A DNA stretch of 64,000 nt from Paenibacillus sp. FSL W8-0186 (GCF_037969765.1 NZ_CP150207.1:5029501-5093500), one strand, 5' to 3'. Counted from the first letter of the stretch, positions 17,740 through 27,704 are shown. The notes: generated by a model from the sequence alone, not told the origin. Numbers and translations are program-made.

Positions 17740-18585
17740 CTAGCCTTTAATTCCAGTCGTAGCAACGCCCTCGACGAAGTACTTCTGAGCGGAGCTGAAC
17801 AGCAGCGTTGCCGGCAGGATAGACACAAGCGACATAGCTAGCAATTGTCCCCATTCCGCGCCGCCCTGGGAGTCGTTGATCATCCGCAGAGCCAGGCCTA
17901 CCGTGTATTTATCTACAGAGTTAATGTACAGCAGGTGACCGAGGAAATCATCCCAGTTCCAGAGGAAGCAGAAGATGATGACGGTAACGATCGATGGCTT
18001 CATCAGCGGCATGATAATTCTCCAATAGATTCCGAACCAGTTGCAGCCGTCGATTTTTGCCGATTCATCCAGCTCCCGCGGAATACCGCGAATGAATTGG
18101 ATCAGCAGGAATACGAAGAAGGTTCCTCCCGCTCCCCCGGCTAAAGCGTGGGGGACGATAAATGGCAAATACGTATTGACCCAGCCGAACTGGTGGAACA
18201 TCGCATACTGCGGAATAATAAGCACCTGTCCCGGCAGCATCAGCGTGAGCATAAGCAGCGAGAACCAAAAGCCCCGCAGCGGGAAGTCCAGTCTGGCGAA
18301 TCCAAAAGCGACCAGCGTACTGGAAATGACCGTCACGATAATCACCGCGATAATCAAATAGAAGGTATTGATATAGAAATCGGTAAACGTAAAACCGGGA
18401 ACCGAATGCCAGCCTTTAACGTAGTTGGACCACTGGGGTACAGTCGGGAAAAGCGACGGGGAGCTCAGCTCCTGGTTGCTTTTCAAGGAAGCGCCAATCC
18501 ACCAAATGACCGGGTAGACCATAATCAAGCTGAATATGATGAGCATTGCATGACGAGTTAAGCCTTTCCATTTTGATTGGGTCAT
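17740..18585 (-). CDS. ytcP: ABC transporter permease, carbohydrate uptake 1 (YtcP/AraQ type)
   Basis: A 281-residue inner-membrane permease with about six helices and the EAA loop PRELDESAKIDGCNWFGIYW (~ residue 180-200) that contacts the ATPase. It pairs with the upstream permease, overlapping its end by 4 bp. Together they form the channel for the solute bound by the lipoprotein at 14481. Similar pairs take up aldouronates in xylan-using Paenibacillus; here the substrate is inferred from aguA. Confidence 0.93.
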   Translation of the reverse strand: MTQSKWKGLTRHAMLIIFSLIMVYPVIWWIGASLKSNQELSSPSLFPTVPQWSNYVKGWHSVPGFTFTDFYINTFYLIIAVIIVTVISSTLVAFGFARLDFPLRGFWFSLLMLTLMLPGQVLIIPQYAMFHQFGWVNTYLPFIVPHALAGGAGGTFFVFLLIQFIRGIPRELDESAKIDGCNWFGIYWRIIMPLMKPSIVTVIIFCFLWNWDDFLGHLLYINSVDKYTVGLALRMINDSQGGAEWGQLLAMSLVSILPATLLFSSAQKYFVEGVATTGIKG

Positions 18586-19538
18586 TTTCTCTTTTTCCCT
18601 CCTTGGCTGTCGGATTCGTAGAACACCCAGTATTTCGATGTCACGTTAATAGCTACAGCGGCAACAACGATCATCAGCAGCATAATCCAGGCCAAGGAGG
18701 AGGAATATCCGAGCTGATAACGGCTGAACGCCCGCTCATACAAGTAAAGCGCATACACATAAGTAGAGTTCATTGGGCCTCCGGCCGTAATGACGTAAGC
18801 TGGCGTAAACACCTGGAAGGAGTTAATGACCCCCATAATCAGGTTAAAGTACAAGGTTGGCGACAGCATCGGCAGCGTAATATTGAAAAATTGTCTAAGC
18901 TTGCCCGCGCCATCCACCGAGGAGGCTTCATACAGATCCGTCGGAATCTGCTTCAGACCGGCGAGGAAAATAACCATCGAAGAGCCGAACTGCCAAACGG
19001 ACAATACGATTAGCGACCAGAGCGCCGTATCCGGGTTCGTCACCCAGCCTGTGCCTGGAATGCCGAAAACGCCGAGGACTTTGTTGAAGAAGCCGTCCAC
19101 GCCAAAGATGTTTTTCCACAGCAGGGAAACGGCGATACTCCCCCCGATCAAGGACGGGAAGTAAATGGCCGTCCGGTAGACCGAAATCCCGCGCACCGCC
19201 TTATTCAGCAGCATGGCCACAAGCAGCGCGGCAATGAGCTTCAGCGGCACCGAGGCCAGTACGTAATAAAATGTGATTTTGACGGATTGGACGAATTTCT
19301 CGTCTGCCGTAAAGATGCGGTTGTAGTTTTCCATACCGACCCATTCGATCGGTTTCATTAAAGTATAGTTGGTGAAGGAATAATATAGGGACAACAGCAT
19401 CGGGTAGGCCGTCAACGCCAAAAACCCGATCAGCCACGGGGAAATAAACAGATATCCTGCAATGGGAGAGTCCCAACGCTTGAGAAATGGCTTTTTACGC
19501 TCAGGCGTCCCGTTAGCTAAAGGTGTTGTTCGTTCCAT
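18582..19538 (-). CDS. lplB: ABC transporter permease, carbohydrate uptake 1 (LplB/MalF type)
   Basis: A 318-residue permease: a basic cytoplasmic N-terminus, six predicted helices beginning AGYLFISPWLIGFLALTAYP, and the EAA loop QIPTDLYEASSVDGAGKLRQ. It is the first gene of the transport and regulation cluster. Ribosome site AAGGAGAG is 7 nt before ATG 19538. A weak TATACT lies ~30 bp further up but without a convincing -35, so I do not call a promoter. Confidence 0.93.
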   Translation of the reverse strand: MERTTPLANGTPERKKPFLKRWDSPIAGYLFISPWLIGFLALTAYPMLLSLYYSFTNYTLMKPIEWVGMENYNRIFTADEKFVQSVKITFYYVLASVPLKLIAALLVAMLLNKAVRGISVYRTAIYFPSLIGGSIAVSLLWKNIFGVDGFFNKVLGVFGIPGTGWVTNPDTALWSLIVLSVWQFGSSMVIFLAGLKQIPTDLYEASSVDGAGKLRQFFNITLPMLSPTLYFNLIMGVINSFQVFTPAYVITAGGPMNSTYVYALYLYERAFSRYQLGYSSSLAWIMLLMIVVAAVAINVTSKYWVFYESDSQGGKKRK

Positions 19539-19645
19539 GTGTTCACTCTCCTTTTCTTACTTTTAGTATAGATGGAGAGTCCCGTAGAGCTACAGGAGAC
19601 AATTGCTCAAAATCATTCAATATTTTCAGAATATCTAATTTTGCA

Positions 19646-19718
19646 AAAAGAAAAGCGCACCCTCAGAATTCACCGGACAAACCAGAATGGTTTCCAATGT
19701 CTATTCTAAAGAGTGCAC
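19646..19718 (-). terminator. Long hairpin terminator after the lipoprotein pair (copy 1 of 2)
   Basis: GCACCCTCAGAAT / ATTCTAAAGAGTGC outer arms, inner AACC-AGAA-TGGTT, and on minus a U-rich tail (CTTTTCTTTTTGC). It is clearly homologous in sequence, not only in shape, to the hairpin at 21578-21647. Confidence 0.7.
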
Positions 19719-19782
19719 GCTGCTGCTCCCCATCTTTAGTTCATTGTATATAAGGTGCTGTTGTTCACTATGCTGTGTCGTG

Positions 19783-19921
19783 ACTAAATGGAATTCATGC
19801 ATCTAATGATGCTCTAAACAAGTGTTTCCCGGGATCAGATGGATTTTATGCACCTACAATCAAGCACCCAGACCATTATTGGCAATTTCTCTTCTTTTAG
19901 AGACATGAAATCCATTTAAAT
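19783..19921. repeat. Three copies of the ~24-bp intergenic repeat
   Basis: Direct copies at 19783-19810 (ATGGAATTCATGCATCTAAT) and 19834-19860 (ATGGATTTTATGCACCTACA), and an inverted copy at 19895-19921 (minus: ATGGATTTCATGTCTCTAAA). The 520-bp stretch 19540-20061 otherwise holds only the terminator at 19646-19718; a small minus frame at 19860-20102 is not convincing. Confidence 0.65.
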
Positions 19922-20061
19922 CTACATCCTCTTCTTTACCGCAGAAACTAACTACTATTAATCCATTTATTATAAGTTGAACAATTAAAATGGAGTGGAC
20001 AAGTACGCAAATTCTACGATCGCTATTTCCCCAGATCCTGGCATCCCTTTCTTTAGTTCTG

Positions 20062-20868
20062 CTACCACTCACTAAACCTCGGGTCTGAGGCTTTATAAGC
20101 ACCTTCTAATAATTTCTTTTCATTAACATCGTTAAAATCTTGATATGTATGGACAACCTTTAACTCGCTATACTTTTTATCTCCTGAATAGTCGAGGGTC
20201 GTTTCGGTTTCTTTTATAAGCTCGACAGGCAACAAGGTCCTTTTATTAATCGTGTAGGTAAGTTTCGATTGGTGGTCGGTCGTCACTACGAGGGTAATTA
20301 TTTTCTGGGTCTTAGCGTCATAAAAGCCCTCGTGAGCACTCTCCTCATGCTGGTTCCCTGTAACTGTAAGAATATAGTTTCCATCTTTCTGCTCTACTTG
20401 CATACCCTGTGTGGTTAGGCTTTTTAAATCGTGGTACGGATCAACGTATTTTTTATTGTTCTCTATCATACCGGACGTATAACCTTCGAGCTCGGGACCC
20501 ACTTCCCATTGACCATCCCTAAATGTGGCAACACCATATTGTTCCGTTACATACTCTTTGACTATCCTTTCTAAGTCGGGGCTTTCATGTTGAGAATACA
20601 TAGAGAACGGTTTTTTGACATACTCGATTTTGGTGTTAGTAGAACTGCTTCCAGAAGCTTCTTTTAAATTCGGATTTTCAAATGATTTATAAACATACTT
20701 TGACTCCACGGAAAAACTTTTTAAACTTTCGATTTGTTCCGAAGACTTCTCGACTAATTCCTCCGCATAGGGAAGTCCCTGTTCATCATTTGTAAGATGA
20801 ATTCCTTTTCCACAACCGCTAAGTACCACCAGCATAATGCTGGCTAAAAACATTATGTATTTATGCAT
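20062..20868 (-). CDS. Lipoprotein, DUF6612/LppX-like fold candidate
   Basis: About 268 residues with signal peptide FLASIMLVVLSGC and lipobox Cys near residue 18. The rest is predicted beta-rich and reads like the LolA/LppX-type families of Firmicutes: an initial helix EELVEKSSEQIESLKSFSVE, strands around MQVEQKDGNYILTVTG, and a closing YTINKRTLLPVELIKE strand pair. The role is unknown. The start is ATG 20868, 7 nt after AGGAG. It is second in a two-gene unit with the lipoprotein at 20906, 37 bp away. The pair is more AT-rich than its neighbours, suggesting later acquisition. Confidence 0.75.
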   Translation of the reverse strand: MHKYIMFLASIMLVVLSGCGKGIHLTNDEQGLPYAEELVEKSSEQIESLKSFSVESKYVYKSFENPNLKEASGSSSTNTKIEYVKKPFSMYSQHESPDLERIVKEYVTEQYGVATFRDGQWEVGPELEGYTSGMIENNKKYVDPYHDLKSLTTQGMQVEQKDGNYILTVTGNQHEESAHEGFYDAKTQKIITLVVTTDHQSKLTYTINKRTLLPVELIKETETTLDYSGDKKYSELKVVHTYQDFNDVNEKKLLEGAYKASDPRFSEW

Positions 20869-20905
20869 ATCTATTCTCCTCAAATCAAAACTGTAAAATG
20901 ATCAT

Positions 20906-21466
20906 TTACCAATACCACATTTCAACCGACAAGCGTTCGTCCAGTAACATAATGTTATTAACAACATCTTGTGTGTCTGCCAAAATCCATATTTCATAAA
21001 TCCCCTCCATTTCCTCATCTGACTTTTCTTTTTTTATGGCTTGAATGCCAAGCGGATTTTTATTGAATTGATAAAAGCTGTATAACAGTCCATTCGGTGT
21101 AACAGGATGCATATATCGGCTGCCGTATTGTTTCTCGGCTTCTTCCTTTGTCGAACCTACATGAATCCCTCGTGGTGTCTGAAACCAATCTCCCTTAGTT
21201 AGCTCGATCCCAACAACTTTATCATCACGATAATAAATCGTTGCGGCACCATAGCGTTGCTCAATGTCATTTCCTTTGCCTGATCCCAAAATGTTTTCAA
21301 CTTTTTTCCGACTCATACCAAAACAAATATTTGTTCCCGGCTCGTGAATCGATTCAATACACATATCCTTGTCCAAAAAAGCATCTGGCTCCAGTTTGGC
21401 AGCCTGGCCGCATCCACTGATGAGCATTAGGACTAACAGGACCAGGATTATAACCTTCGTTTTCAT
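20906..21466 (-). CDS. Small lipoprotein with tandem BamE/BLIP-like motifs
   Basis: About 186 residues: signal peptide VIILVLLVLMLISGC (lipobox Cys), then two similar segments, ICFGMSRKKVENILGSGKG and IHVGSTKEEAEKQYGSRY, each followed by strands. This G-x-S/T-xx-E-x(4)-G pattern is typical of SmpA/OmlA/BLIP-like folds. No specific function can be given. Ribosome site AAGGAGAG lies 6 nt before ATG 21466. It is first in the lipoprotein pair; the homologous terminators at 19646 and 21578 bracket the pair. Confidence 0.75.
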   Translation of the reverse strand: MKTKVIILVLLVLMLISGCGQAAKLEPDAFLDKDMCIESIHEPGTNICFGMSRKKVENILGSGKGNDIEQRYGAATIYYRDDKVVGIELTKGDWFQTPRGIHVGSTKEEAEKQYGSRYMHPVTPNGLLYSFYQFNKNPLGIQAIKKEKSDEEMEGIYEIWILADTQDVVNNIMLLDERLSVEMWYW

Positions 21467-21577
21467 AGGCCTCTCTCCTTTTTTATTTGACATTCTATCT
21501 TTATCGGAAAGTTAATAAGGGAATTTAATTTAATATGGTTAATCCATTGATATTCCAGCCTATAGCTAGCATCGCAT

Positions 21578-21647
21578 AAAAAATGCACCCTTAGAATTTC
21601 ATTGGTTGGACCAGGATGGTTCTCCCAACATTATTCTAAAGGGTGCA
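21578..21647 (-). terminator. Long hairpin terminator after the chemoreceptor gene (copy 2 of 2)
   Basis: TGCACCCTTAGAAT / ATTCTAAAGGGTGCA outer arms with nested GTTGG/CCAAC and ACC-AGGAT-GGT. On minus it is followed by ATTTTTTATG. It shares roughly 70% sequence with the element at 19646-19718 by eye. Confidence 0.75.
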
Positions 21648-21678
21648 ATTAGATACTCTGGGCGCTGCTATAAGGAGA

Positions 21679-23676
21679 TTAGACCTTGAAGTGCTCGATC
21701 TTCGTCTGCATATCCGCCGCCATACGGGCCAAGCCCTCTGCGGCTGACGAAATTTCCTCCATCGAGGCCAGCTGCTCCTGCGTCGCGGCCGTTACGCTCT
21801 GGAAGGAGTCGAGACTCTGCTGCGAGGTTTCCGAGATATGCTTCACGGAATTGGCAATCTCCTCGGCACTCGCCGACATTTGCTGCGTAATCGCGGACAC
21901 GTCGTGAATCTGCTCCGTAATATGACGCGTCGATTGCTCGATTTGCCGGAACGCATTCTGCGCATCGGTAGTGACGCTAATGCCGCGTTTGACGTTATCT
22001 GCAACCTCGCCGTTCATGACTGCATAGGCCTTCTCTACCAAGCTCGTCATTTGCACGATATCCTCGCCGATTTGCTCCGCCGTCTCCCTGGACTGTTCAG
22101 CCAGCTTCCTCACTTCGCCCGCCACGACGGAGAAGCCGCGGCCATCCTCACCGGCACGCGCCGCTTCAATCGCCGCGTTCAGCGCCAGCAGATTCGTCTG
22201 GACGGCGATATCCGAAATCGCTGAGCTCATCCCGGCAATATGGGCGCTAAGCTCGTTCATCTTATGCATCAGCTCGGCCGACTGCTCCGTAGAACGCCGG
22301 ATTTCCTCCATTTGCAGGCCGACCTGCTCCACCTTTTCGCTGCCGTACCGCACATCCTCAACCGTCTGGGACGAAGAATCGACAATCGCTCCCGATGCTT
22401 CGGCGATTTTATAAATACCTTGGGACATTTCGTCCATCGTATCGGCACTCTCCAGCGAGACGCTAGCCTGTCTCTCGGCTCCCTCGGAGGACACCTGAAC
22501 CAGATCCACGACGTGCTCGACTGATTTTGCGTTCTGCTCAGTCCCGGCTGTCAGCTCCTCGCTCGAAGCGGCAAGCTGGCTGGAGATTTCCGCGACGTCC
22601 ATCACCATTCCGCGAATCGAAGCGACCATCTCGTTATAGTTCCCGGCGAGCTGTCCGACTTCATCTTTTCGCTTAATTTGAACCTCTTCATTGAGATAAC
22701 CTTCTCCCACGCGCTTCGCGGAGGCGTTCAGCTGCTCAATGGGACGCGTTACGCTGCGAATAATCAGGAATAGCGCGAGGCCAGAAACGACGAGCGCGAT
22801 ACATAGCACGATCACAGAAGTCCAGACAATCGGGGCAATCGCTTTATCGAATTCGTTAATTTCCAGAACTCCGACGATTTTAAGACCCGTCAGCTCGTTC
22901 GTCAGAACGTAAGCTCTCTGCGGCTTGCCCGTCAGCTCGCTTTTGTAATCGATAAATCCCGAATCCATCGCCTGAATTCTCGAAATATGCTCTCCCACAG
23001 CATCATCGCCGGGCTCGTACTGCGGATGGTATGTAATCTTGTTGCTGCGGTCAAATATGTATACGAATCCTTCACTGCCGATTTGCACGTTCCGGGTGAA
23101 CTCGTTGATGGCTTCCATGTTAAAGGATACGGTCATGGCTCCCTGCCCATCCGGAAGCGCACGGCTGATATACAAATTATGATGTCCCGTGGTCGATGAC
23201 TTAAAGGGATCGATAATGACTGTCTTTTGTGGATCGGCAAGTGCAGCCTTATACCAATCCCTATCTGTTGGATCATATTCATGCGGGCCTGGGTCTGGCG
23301 CCTTCATAAAAGCCTTGTTATTGTTGCCTACGGTAAGCAGCTCAAGCCCAGGATGCTTCGCCATGAACAGCTCCAGCATCGACTGTACCTCTGGCGATCC
23401 TTCATCGATTTGCTTGGAATTCATCTGCATGACCAATTGCTCGACGTTCTGTACCTGCGCTTCTATATAAGCATTCAGCGCTTCATTCATCAGCTCGACG
23501 CTCGTTTTGGATGAACTCCCAATCTTGGATTCCATTTCATGCTTGGCGCTTGTCAGACTGGACCCCATAATCACCATATTAGGAATGACCAGCATAATCG
23601 TGAACGCAAGCAGCAGACGATTCCGCAGCGAGTTAATCTCGATGACTCGCCGTAAGTTGGACCATATCTTTCTCAT
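21679..23676 (-). CDS. Methyl-accepting chemotaxis protein (dCache sensor)
   Basis: A 665-residue class I chemoreceptor. Helix 1 [20 protein letters not shown], a periplasm-side dCache domain (~40-280) with the ligand-pocket segment [12 protein letters not shown], helix 2 [24 protein letters not shown] (~305-360), then a long coiled-coil signalling domain whose hairpin tip reads [20 protein letters not shown]. The ligand is unknown; DxxxRxWY pockets in this family often bind amino acids or amines. Ribosome site GAGGAG is 6 nt before ATG 23676. Its leader carries a sigma-D-like promoter and a perfect palindrome. Confidence 0.95.
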   Translation of the reverse strand: MRKIWSNLRRVIEINSLRNRLLLAFTIMLVIPNMVIMGSSLTSAKHEMESKIGSSSKTSVELMNEALNAYIEAQVQNVEQLVMQMNSKQIDEGSPEVQSMLELFMAKHPGLELLTVGNNNKAFMKAPDPGPHEYDPTDRDWYKAALADPQKTVIIDPFKSSTTGHHNLYISRALPDGQGAMTVSFNMEAINEFTRNVQIGSEGFVYIFDRSNKITYHPQYEPGDDAVGEHISRIQAMDSGFIDYKSELTGKPQRAYVLTNELTGLKIVGVLEINEFDKAIAPIVWTSVIVLCIALVVSGLALFLIIRSVTRPIEQLNASAKRVGEGYLNEEVQIKRKDEVGQLAGNYNEMVASIRGMVMDVAEISSQLAASSEELTAGTEQNAKSVEHVVDLVQVSSEGAERQASVSLESADTMDEMSQGIYKIAEASGAIVDSSSQTVEDVRYGSEKVEQVGLQMEEIRRSTEQSAELMHKMNELSAHIAGMSSAISDIAVQTNLLALNAAIEAARAGEDGRGFSVVAGEVRKLAEQSRETAEQIGEDIVQMTSLVEKAYAVMNGEVADNVKRGISVTTDAQNAFRQIEQSTRHITEQIHDVSAITQQMSASAEEIANSVKHISETSQQSLDSFQSVTAATQEQLASMEEISSAAEGLARMAADMQTKIEHFKV

Positions 23677-23798
23677 TGTTGTCTCCTCTCAAAATCCATT
23701 ATGCAGATACCCGTTCCTCACCTAATTACTCTTGCTTCAATGGACGCTACATACCTTTTTTGTCCCTTTATAGCTCGGAATGACTAAATACCCTGTCT

Positions 23799-23818
23799 CG
23801 ATTGACCTTAGTCAATCG
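23799..23818. promoter_or_regulatory. Perfect palindrome in the chemoreceptor leader
   Basis: CGATTGAC-CTTA-GTCAATCG, 8-bp arms. It would lie about +8 to +27 of a transcript from the sigma-D-like promoter at 23833-23859, so it could be a 5' mRNA hairpin or an operator. Confidence 0.4.
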
Positions 23819-23832
23819 TTCTATATATCTAT

Positions 23833-23859
23833 ATTTCGACAAAATTCAATATTTTTTTA
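23833..23859 (-). promoter_or_regulatory. Candidate sigma-D promoter of the chemoreceptor gene
   Basis: On minus: TAAA, 15 nt, GTCGAAAT. This compares with the sigma-D consensus TAAA-N15-GCCGATAT (exact -35, exact spacer, 6/8 of -10). Chemoreceptors are commonly sigma-D dependent. Confidence 0.55.
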
Positions 23860-23931
23860 TACTTTTCATGAAAATAAATGATAATTTACTGTAAATTCAT
23901 TTGATTTTCCTTGTAAAACCTTATTTAGTCG

Positions 23932-23973
23932 CAAAAAAAAGCAGAATCTGCCCAGGGGGCAAAATCTGCTTTT
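23932..23973 (-). terminator. Terminator of the arg operon
   Basis: Minus stem AAAGCAGA / TCTGCTTT with inner TGCCC/GGGCA, followed by eight Ts. It lies 30 bp after the argH stop. Confidence 0.88.
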
Positions 23974-24002
23974 GATCATTTCGTATATGTTTAAATCCAT
24001 TA

Positions 24003-25418
24003 TTATTTGCTCTTAGCCAAATATTCCTGCACCCATTGCCCGGTCGCCTGCAATTTCTCCTCAGCCCGGCCAATCGCGGCCTTCACCTGGCCGGTCGCCG
24101 TACCGCCGTAGACGTTGCGGGCGTTAACGACCGTCTCCGGCTGCAGCACCTCGTAAATGCTGTCGTCGAACAGCGGTGAGAATTGCTGGAATTCCTCGAG
24201 GGAGAGATCGAGCAAATATTTATTGTGCTGAATGCAATACAGCACCGTCTTGCCGATCACTTCGTGAGCCTGACGGAACGGCAATCCCTTGTTGGCCAGG
24301 AAATCGGCGATGTCGGTCGCATTGGAGAAATCTTTGTTGACGGCCTCGCGCATCTGCTCCTTGTTCACCTTCATTGTAGCAATCATTGGAGCGAACAACT
24401 GCAGCGCTCCCTGCAGCGTTGCCACCGTATCGAACATGCCTTCCTTGTCCTCCTGCATGTCCTTGTTGTAAGCAAGCGGCAGGGACTTCAGGACGGTCAG
24501 CAGGCCCATCAGGTTGCCGTAAACGCGGCCCGTCTTCCCGCGCACAAGCTCAGGCACATCCGGGTTCTTCTTCTGCGGCATGATGCTGCTGCCTGTGCAA
24601 AAAGCATCGTCCAGCTCGATAAAGCGGAACTCAGTGCTGCTCCACATGACCAATTCCTCGCTCAAACGGGACAAGTGCATCATCAGGATCGACGCATCCG
24701 CCAGAAACTCCAGGATGAAATCGCGGTCGCTGACCGCATCCAGGCTGTTCTCGTAAACAGCCCCGAAATTCAGCTGCTCGGCCACGAAATGGCGGTCGAT
24801 CGGGAAAGTCGTTCCCGCCAGAGCCCCCGCGCCGAGCGGCAGGACGTTAATCCGCTTGTAGCTGTCCTGCAGGCGCTCGATGTCCCGCTGGAACATCGAG
24901 ACGTAAGCAAGCAGATGATGAGCGAACAGAATCGGCTGAGCCCGCTGCAAATGGGTATAGCCTGGTACGATCGTATCCAGATTGGCCTTCGCTTGCCCGA
25001 TCAGGGCCTCCTGCAGGTCATGCAGAAGCCCCACGAATTCAACGACCCGCTTGCGCAAATACAGGTGCATATCCGTGGCCACCTGATCGTTACGGCTGCG
25101 GCCCGTATGCAGCTTGCCGCCGACCGGTCCGATTTCCTCGATCAGATTCTTCTCGATATTCATATGAATATCCTCGTCCGAGACGGAATACTCAAGCTCT
25201 CCGCGGCGGATTTTTTCAAGGACGGACTGCAATCCTTCCTTGATTCTCGCTGCATCCTCTTCAGGAACGATTCCGCACTTAGCCAGCATCGTCACATGCG
25301 CCAGGCTTCCCTGTACATCCTCTTCCGCCAGCGCCTTGTCGAACCCGATGGATGCGGTATATTCTTCAACTAGTTTGTTGGTCTGCTTCGTAAAGCGGCC
25401 TCCCCACAGCTTGCTCAC
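24003..25418 (-). CDS. argH: Argininosuccinate lyase
   Basis: About 471 residues of the fumarase/aspartase superfamily, splitting argininosuccinate to arginine and fumarate. The signature loop [12 protein letters not shown] carries the catalytic Ser; [12 protein letters not shown] and [10 protein letters not shown] are the other conserved regions. I favour GTG 25418 (8 nt after AAGGAG, giving the typical MSKLWGGRF start) over GTG 25427, which would sit against the ribosome site and overlap the argG stop. Last gene of argCJBDFGH. Confidence 0.97.
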   Translation of the reverse strand: MSKLWGGRFTKQTNKLVEEYTASIGFDKALAEEDVQGSLAHVTMLAKCGIVPEEDAARIKEGLQSVLEKIRRGELEYSVSDEDIHMNIEKNLIEEIGPVGGKLHTGRSRNDQVATDMHLYLRKRVVEFVGLLHDLQEALIGQAKANLDTIVPGYTHLQRAQPILFAHHLLAYVSMFQRDIERLQDSYKRINVLPLGAGALAGTTFPIDRHFVAEQLNFGAVYENSLDAVSDRDFILEFLADASILMMHLSRLSEELVMWSSTEFRFIELDDAFCTGSSIMPQKKNPDVPELVRGKTGRVYGNLMGLLTVLKSLPLAYNKDMQEDKEGMFDTVATLQGALQLFAPMIATMKVNKEQMREAVNKDFSNATDIADFLANKGLPFRQAHEVIGKTVLYCIQHNKYLLDLSLEEFQQFSPLFDDSIYEVLQPETVVNARNVYGGTATGQVKAAIGRAEEKLQATGQWVQEYLAKSK

Positions 25419-25423
25419 CTGAT

Positions 25424-26692
25424 TCACTCCTTGTCTGTTTCAAACGTAGCTTCAATTACTTGTTGTTCTGCTCCACGCCGGGAGCTTACTTTGAGGCGCA
25501 GCGCGTTCAGGCGGATAAAGCCGGTTGCGTCCCCTTGATCGTAAGCTTCGGTCGGATCGGCCTCCATCGTAGCGATGTCGGGATTGTAGAGGCTGACCGG
25601 GCTCTTAACGCCGGCCCCGATAATGTTCCCTTTGTACAGCTTCACGCGCACTGTTCCGGTCACGTTCTTCTGGCTCTCCGTCACGAGCGCCTGCAGCGCA
25701 AGACGTTCCGGCGCAAACCAGAAGCCGTTGTATACGAGCGTGCTGTAACGGGTAATCAGGCTGTCGCGCAAGTTCATCACTTCGCGGTCCATCGTGAGGG
25801 ATTCCATTTTGCGATGCGCTGTAAACAGAATCGTACCGCCCGGCGTCTCATATACGCCACGGCTCTTCATGCCGACGAACCGGTTCTCGACCATGTCTAC
25901 CCGGCCGATGCCGTGCTTGCCGCCAAGCTCATTCAGCTTCTCCATCACGCCAAGCGGGTCAAGACGCTGGCCGTTCAGGCCGACGCAGTTGCCCTGCTCG
26001 AATTCCAGCTCCAAATACTCCGGCTGATCCGGAGCATCCTCCGGGGATACGCTGAGCAGGTACATATCCTTGCTCTCCTCGCCGCTCGCATCGTACCAAG
26101 GATCCTCAAGCACGCCGCTCTCATAGCTGATGTGCAGCAGGTTGCGGTCCATCGAGTAGGATTTTGCCGCAGACGCGGTAACCGGAATGCCGTGCTCTTC
26201 GGCGTACGCAATCATTTCCGCGCGGCCCGGGAAGCGGTCGCGGAACTCGCTGAGACGCCATGGAGCTATTACTTGGATTTCCGGAGCGAGACCAGCAGCG
26301 GCCAGCTCGAATCTGACCTGGTCGTTCCCTTTGCCTGTAGCGCCATGGGCGATAGCCATTGCGCCTTCCGCGCGGGCGATTTCAACCATGCGCTTGGCGA
26401 TCAGCGGACGGGCGATGCTCGTACCGAGCAAATATTGCCCTTCGTACATTGCGCCAGCCTGGAACATCGGGTAGATGAAATCCTTGGCGAATTCCTCGCG
26501 CAGATCGTCGATATATACTTTGGAAGCTCCAGTAGCCAGCGCTTTGGCTTCCAGGCCGTCCAATTCCTCTTTCTGGCCGATATCCGCCGTGAAAGCAATG
26601 ATTTCGGCATCGTACGTTTCCTTAAGCCATTTGAGAATGATCGATGTATCCAAGCCGCCGGAGTAGGCGAGCACGATTTTGTTTTTTGCCAT
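25424..26692 (-). CDS. argG: Argininosuccinate synthase
   Basis: A 422-residue ATP-dependent ligase joining citrulline and aspartate. P-loop [10 protein letters not shown] at the N-terminus, the [14 protein letters not shown] substrate loop (~115) and [10 protein letters not shown] support the call. AGGAGG lies 10-11 nt before ATG 26692. It starts 45 bp after argF and its end abuts argH. Confidence 0.97.
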   Translation of the reverse strand: MAKNKIVLAYSGGLDTSIILKWLKETYDAEIIAFTADIGQKEELDGLEAKALATGASKVYIDDLREEFAKDFIYPMFQAGAMYEGQYLLGTSIARPLIAKRMVEIARAEGAMAIAHGATGKGNDQVRFELAAAGLAPEIQVIAPWRLSEFRDRFPGRAEMIAYAEEHGIPVTASAAKSYSMDRNLLHISYESGVLEDPWYDASGEESKDMYLLSVSPEDAPDQPEYLELEFEQGNCVGLNGQRLDPLGVMEKLNELGGKHGIGRVDMVENRFVGMKSRGVYETPGGTILFTAHRKMESLTMDREVMNLRDSLITRYSTLVYNGFWFAPERLALQALVTESQKNVTGTVRVKLYKGNIIGAGVKSPVSLYNPDIATMEADPTEAYDQGDATGFIRLNALRLKVSSRRGAEQQVIEATFETDKE

Positions 26693-26737
26693 ATTAAATG
26701 ATCCTCCTGTTACTTTTTATAGCTCCGATTTAGAATC

Positions 26738-27703
26738 CTATGATCCGATCAGCGCTGCCATCAGCGCTTTCTGGGCATGTAGACGGTTCTCGGCCTGATC
26801 GAAAATAATCGAGTTCTTGCCGTCGATAACCCCTTCGCTCACTTCCTCGCCGCGATGGGCCGGCAAGCAATGCATGAACAAATAATCCGGCTTCGCATGC
26901 TGCGCCAGCTCTTCATTGACCTGATACGCAGCAAACGCCGCCTCGCGCGCCTTCTGCTCTTCCTCGAAGCCCATGCTTGCCCAAACGTCTGTGTAAATGA
27001 CATCCGCCTGCTCTACCGCCGCTTTCGGGTCACGGACAACCTCGACGGCCGCTCCGGTCTCCTTCGCGATGTGCCGGGCTTGCTCCGTAATTTGCGCATC
27101 CGGCTCGTAGCCTTCCGGGCTCGCCACGGAAATGTGAACCCCGAGTTTCGCACAGCCGATCATCAGGGAGTGGGCCATATTGTTGCCGTCGCCGATATAG
27201 GCCAGCTTCAGGCCTTTGAGGATTCCTTTATGCTCGTAAATGGTCTGCAAATCCGCCAGCACCTGGCATGGATGCGCCAGATCGCTAAGCCCGTTGATGA
27301 CCGGAACGGTCGAATAACGAGCCAAGTCGACGACATTCTCGTGACCAAAGGTACGGATCATAATACCGTCCAGATATCTCGACATGACGGCCGCCGTATC
27401 GGCGATCGTCTCGCCGCGGCCAAGCTGGATATCATTCTTGCTCAGGAACAAGGCATGCCCGCCCAATTGGTAGGTGCCAACCTCAAAGGATACCCGTGTC
27501 CGTGTCGAAGATTTCTCAAAAATAAGTCCGACGGTTTTCCCCTTCAGCGGATGGTAAACCTCGCCCTTCTTCTGTTTATCCTTGATCTCGATCGCGAGGT
27601 CGAGCAAATATTGAATTTCTTCCGTTGTATAGTCTGTAAGCTCGATGAAATCGCGGCCCTTCAAATTAAATGCATTCTTCTTCGTTCCCTCTATTAAACT
27701 CAT
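26738..27703 (-). CDS. argF: Ornithine carbamoyltransferase
   Basis: A 321-residue enzyme making citrulline from ornithine and carbamoyl phosphate. It has the carbamoyl-phosphate loop FEKSSTRTRVSFE, the HPCQVLADL motif and the ornithine-site MHCLPAHRGEEV near the C-terminus, confirming a transcarbamoylase specific for ornithine. The ribosome site AAGGAGGAAG overlaps the last codons of argD; ATG 27703 follows the argD stop by one base. Confidence 0.97.
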   Translation of the reverse strand: MSLIEGTKKNAFNLKGRDFIELTDYTTEEIQYLLDLAIEIKDKQKKGEVYHPLKGKTVGLIFEKSSTRTRVSFEVGTYQLGGHALFLSKNDIQLGRGETIADTAAVMSRYLDGIMIRTFGHENVVDLARYSTVPVINGLSDLAHPCQVLADLQTIYEHKGILKGLKLAYIGDGNNMAHSLMIGCAKLGVHISVASPEGYEPDAQITEQARHIAKETGAAVEVVRDPKAAVEQADVIYTDVWASMGFEEEQKAREAAFAAYQVNEELAQHAKPDYLFMHCLPAHRGEEVSEGVIDGKNSIIFDQAENRLHAQKALMAALIGS

Positions 27704-27704
27704 A

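Noticed and set aside
19860..20102. Small minus frame of 80 codons after the lipoprotein gene
   Set aside because: Overlaps the lipoprotein 3' end, has no ribosome site, and runs through a dispersed-repeat copy; unlikely to be translated.
25460..26701. Open frame of 413 codons on plus opposite argG
   Set aside because: Shadow of argG codon bias; its composition is rich in His/Arg/Gln with no domain and no upstream signals. The same applies to long plus frames opposite argH (24183-25373) and lplA (14493-15587).
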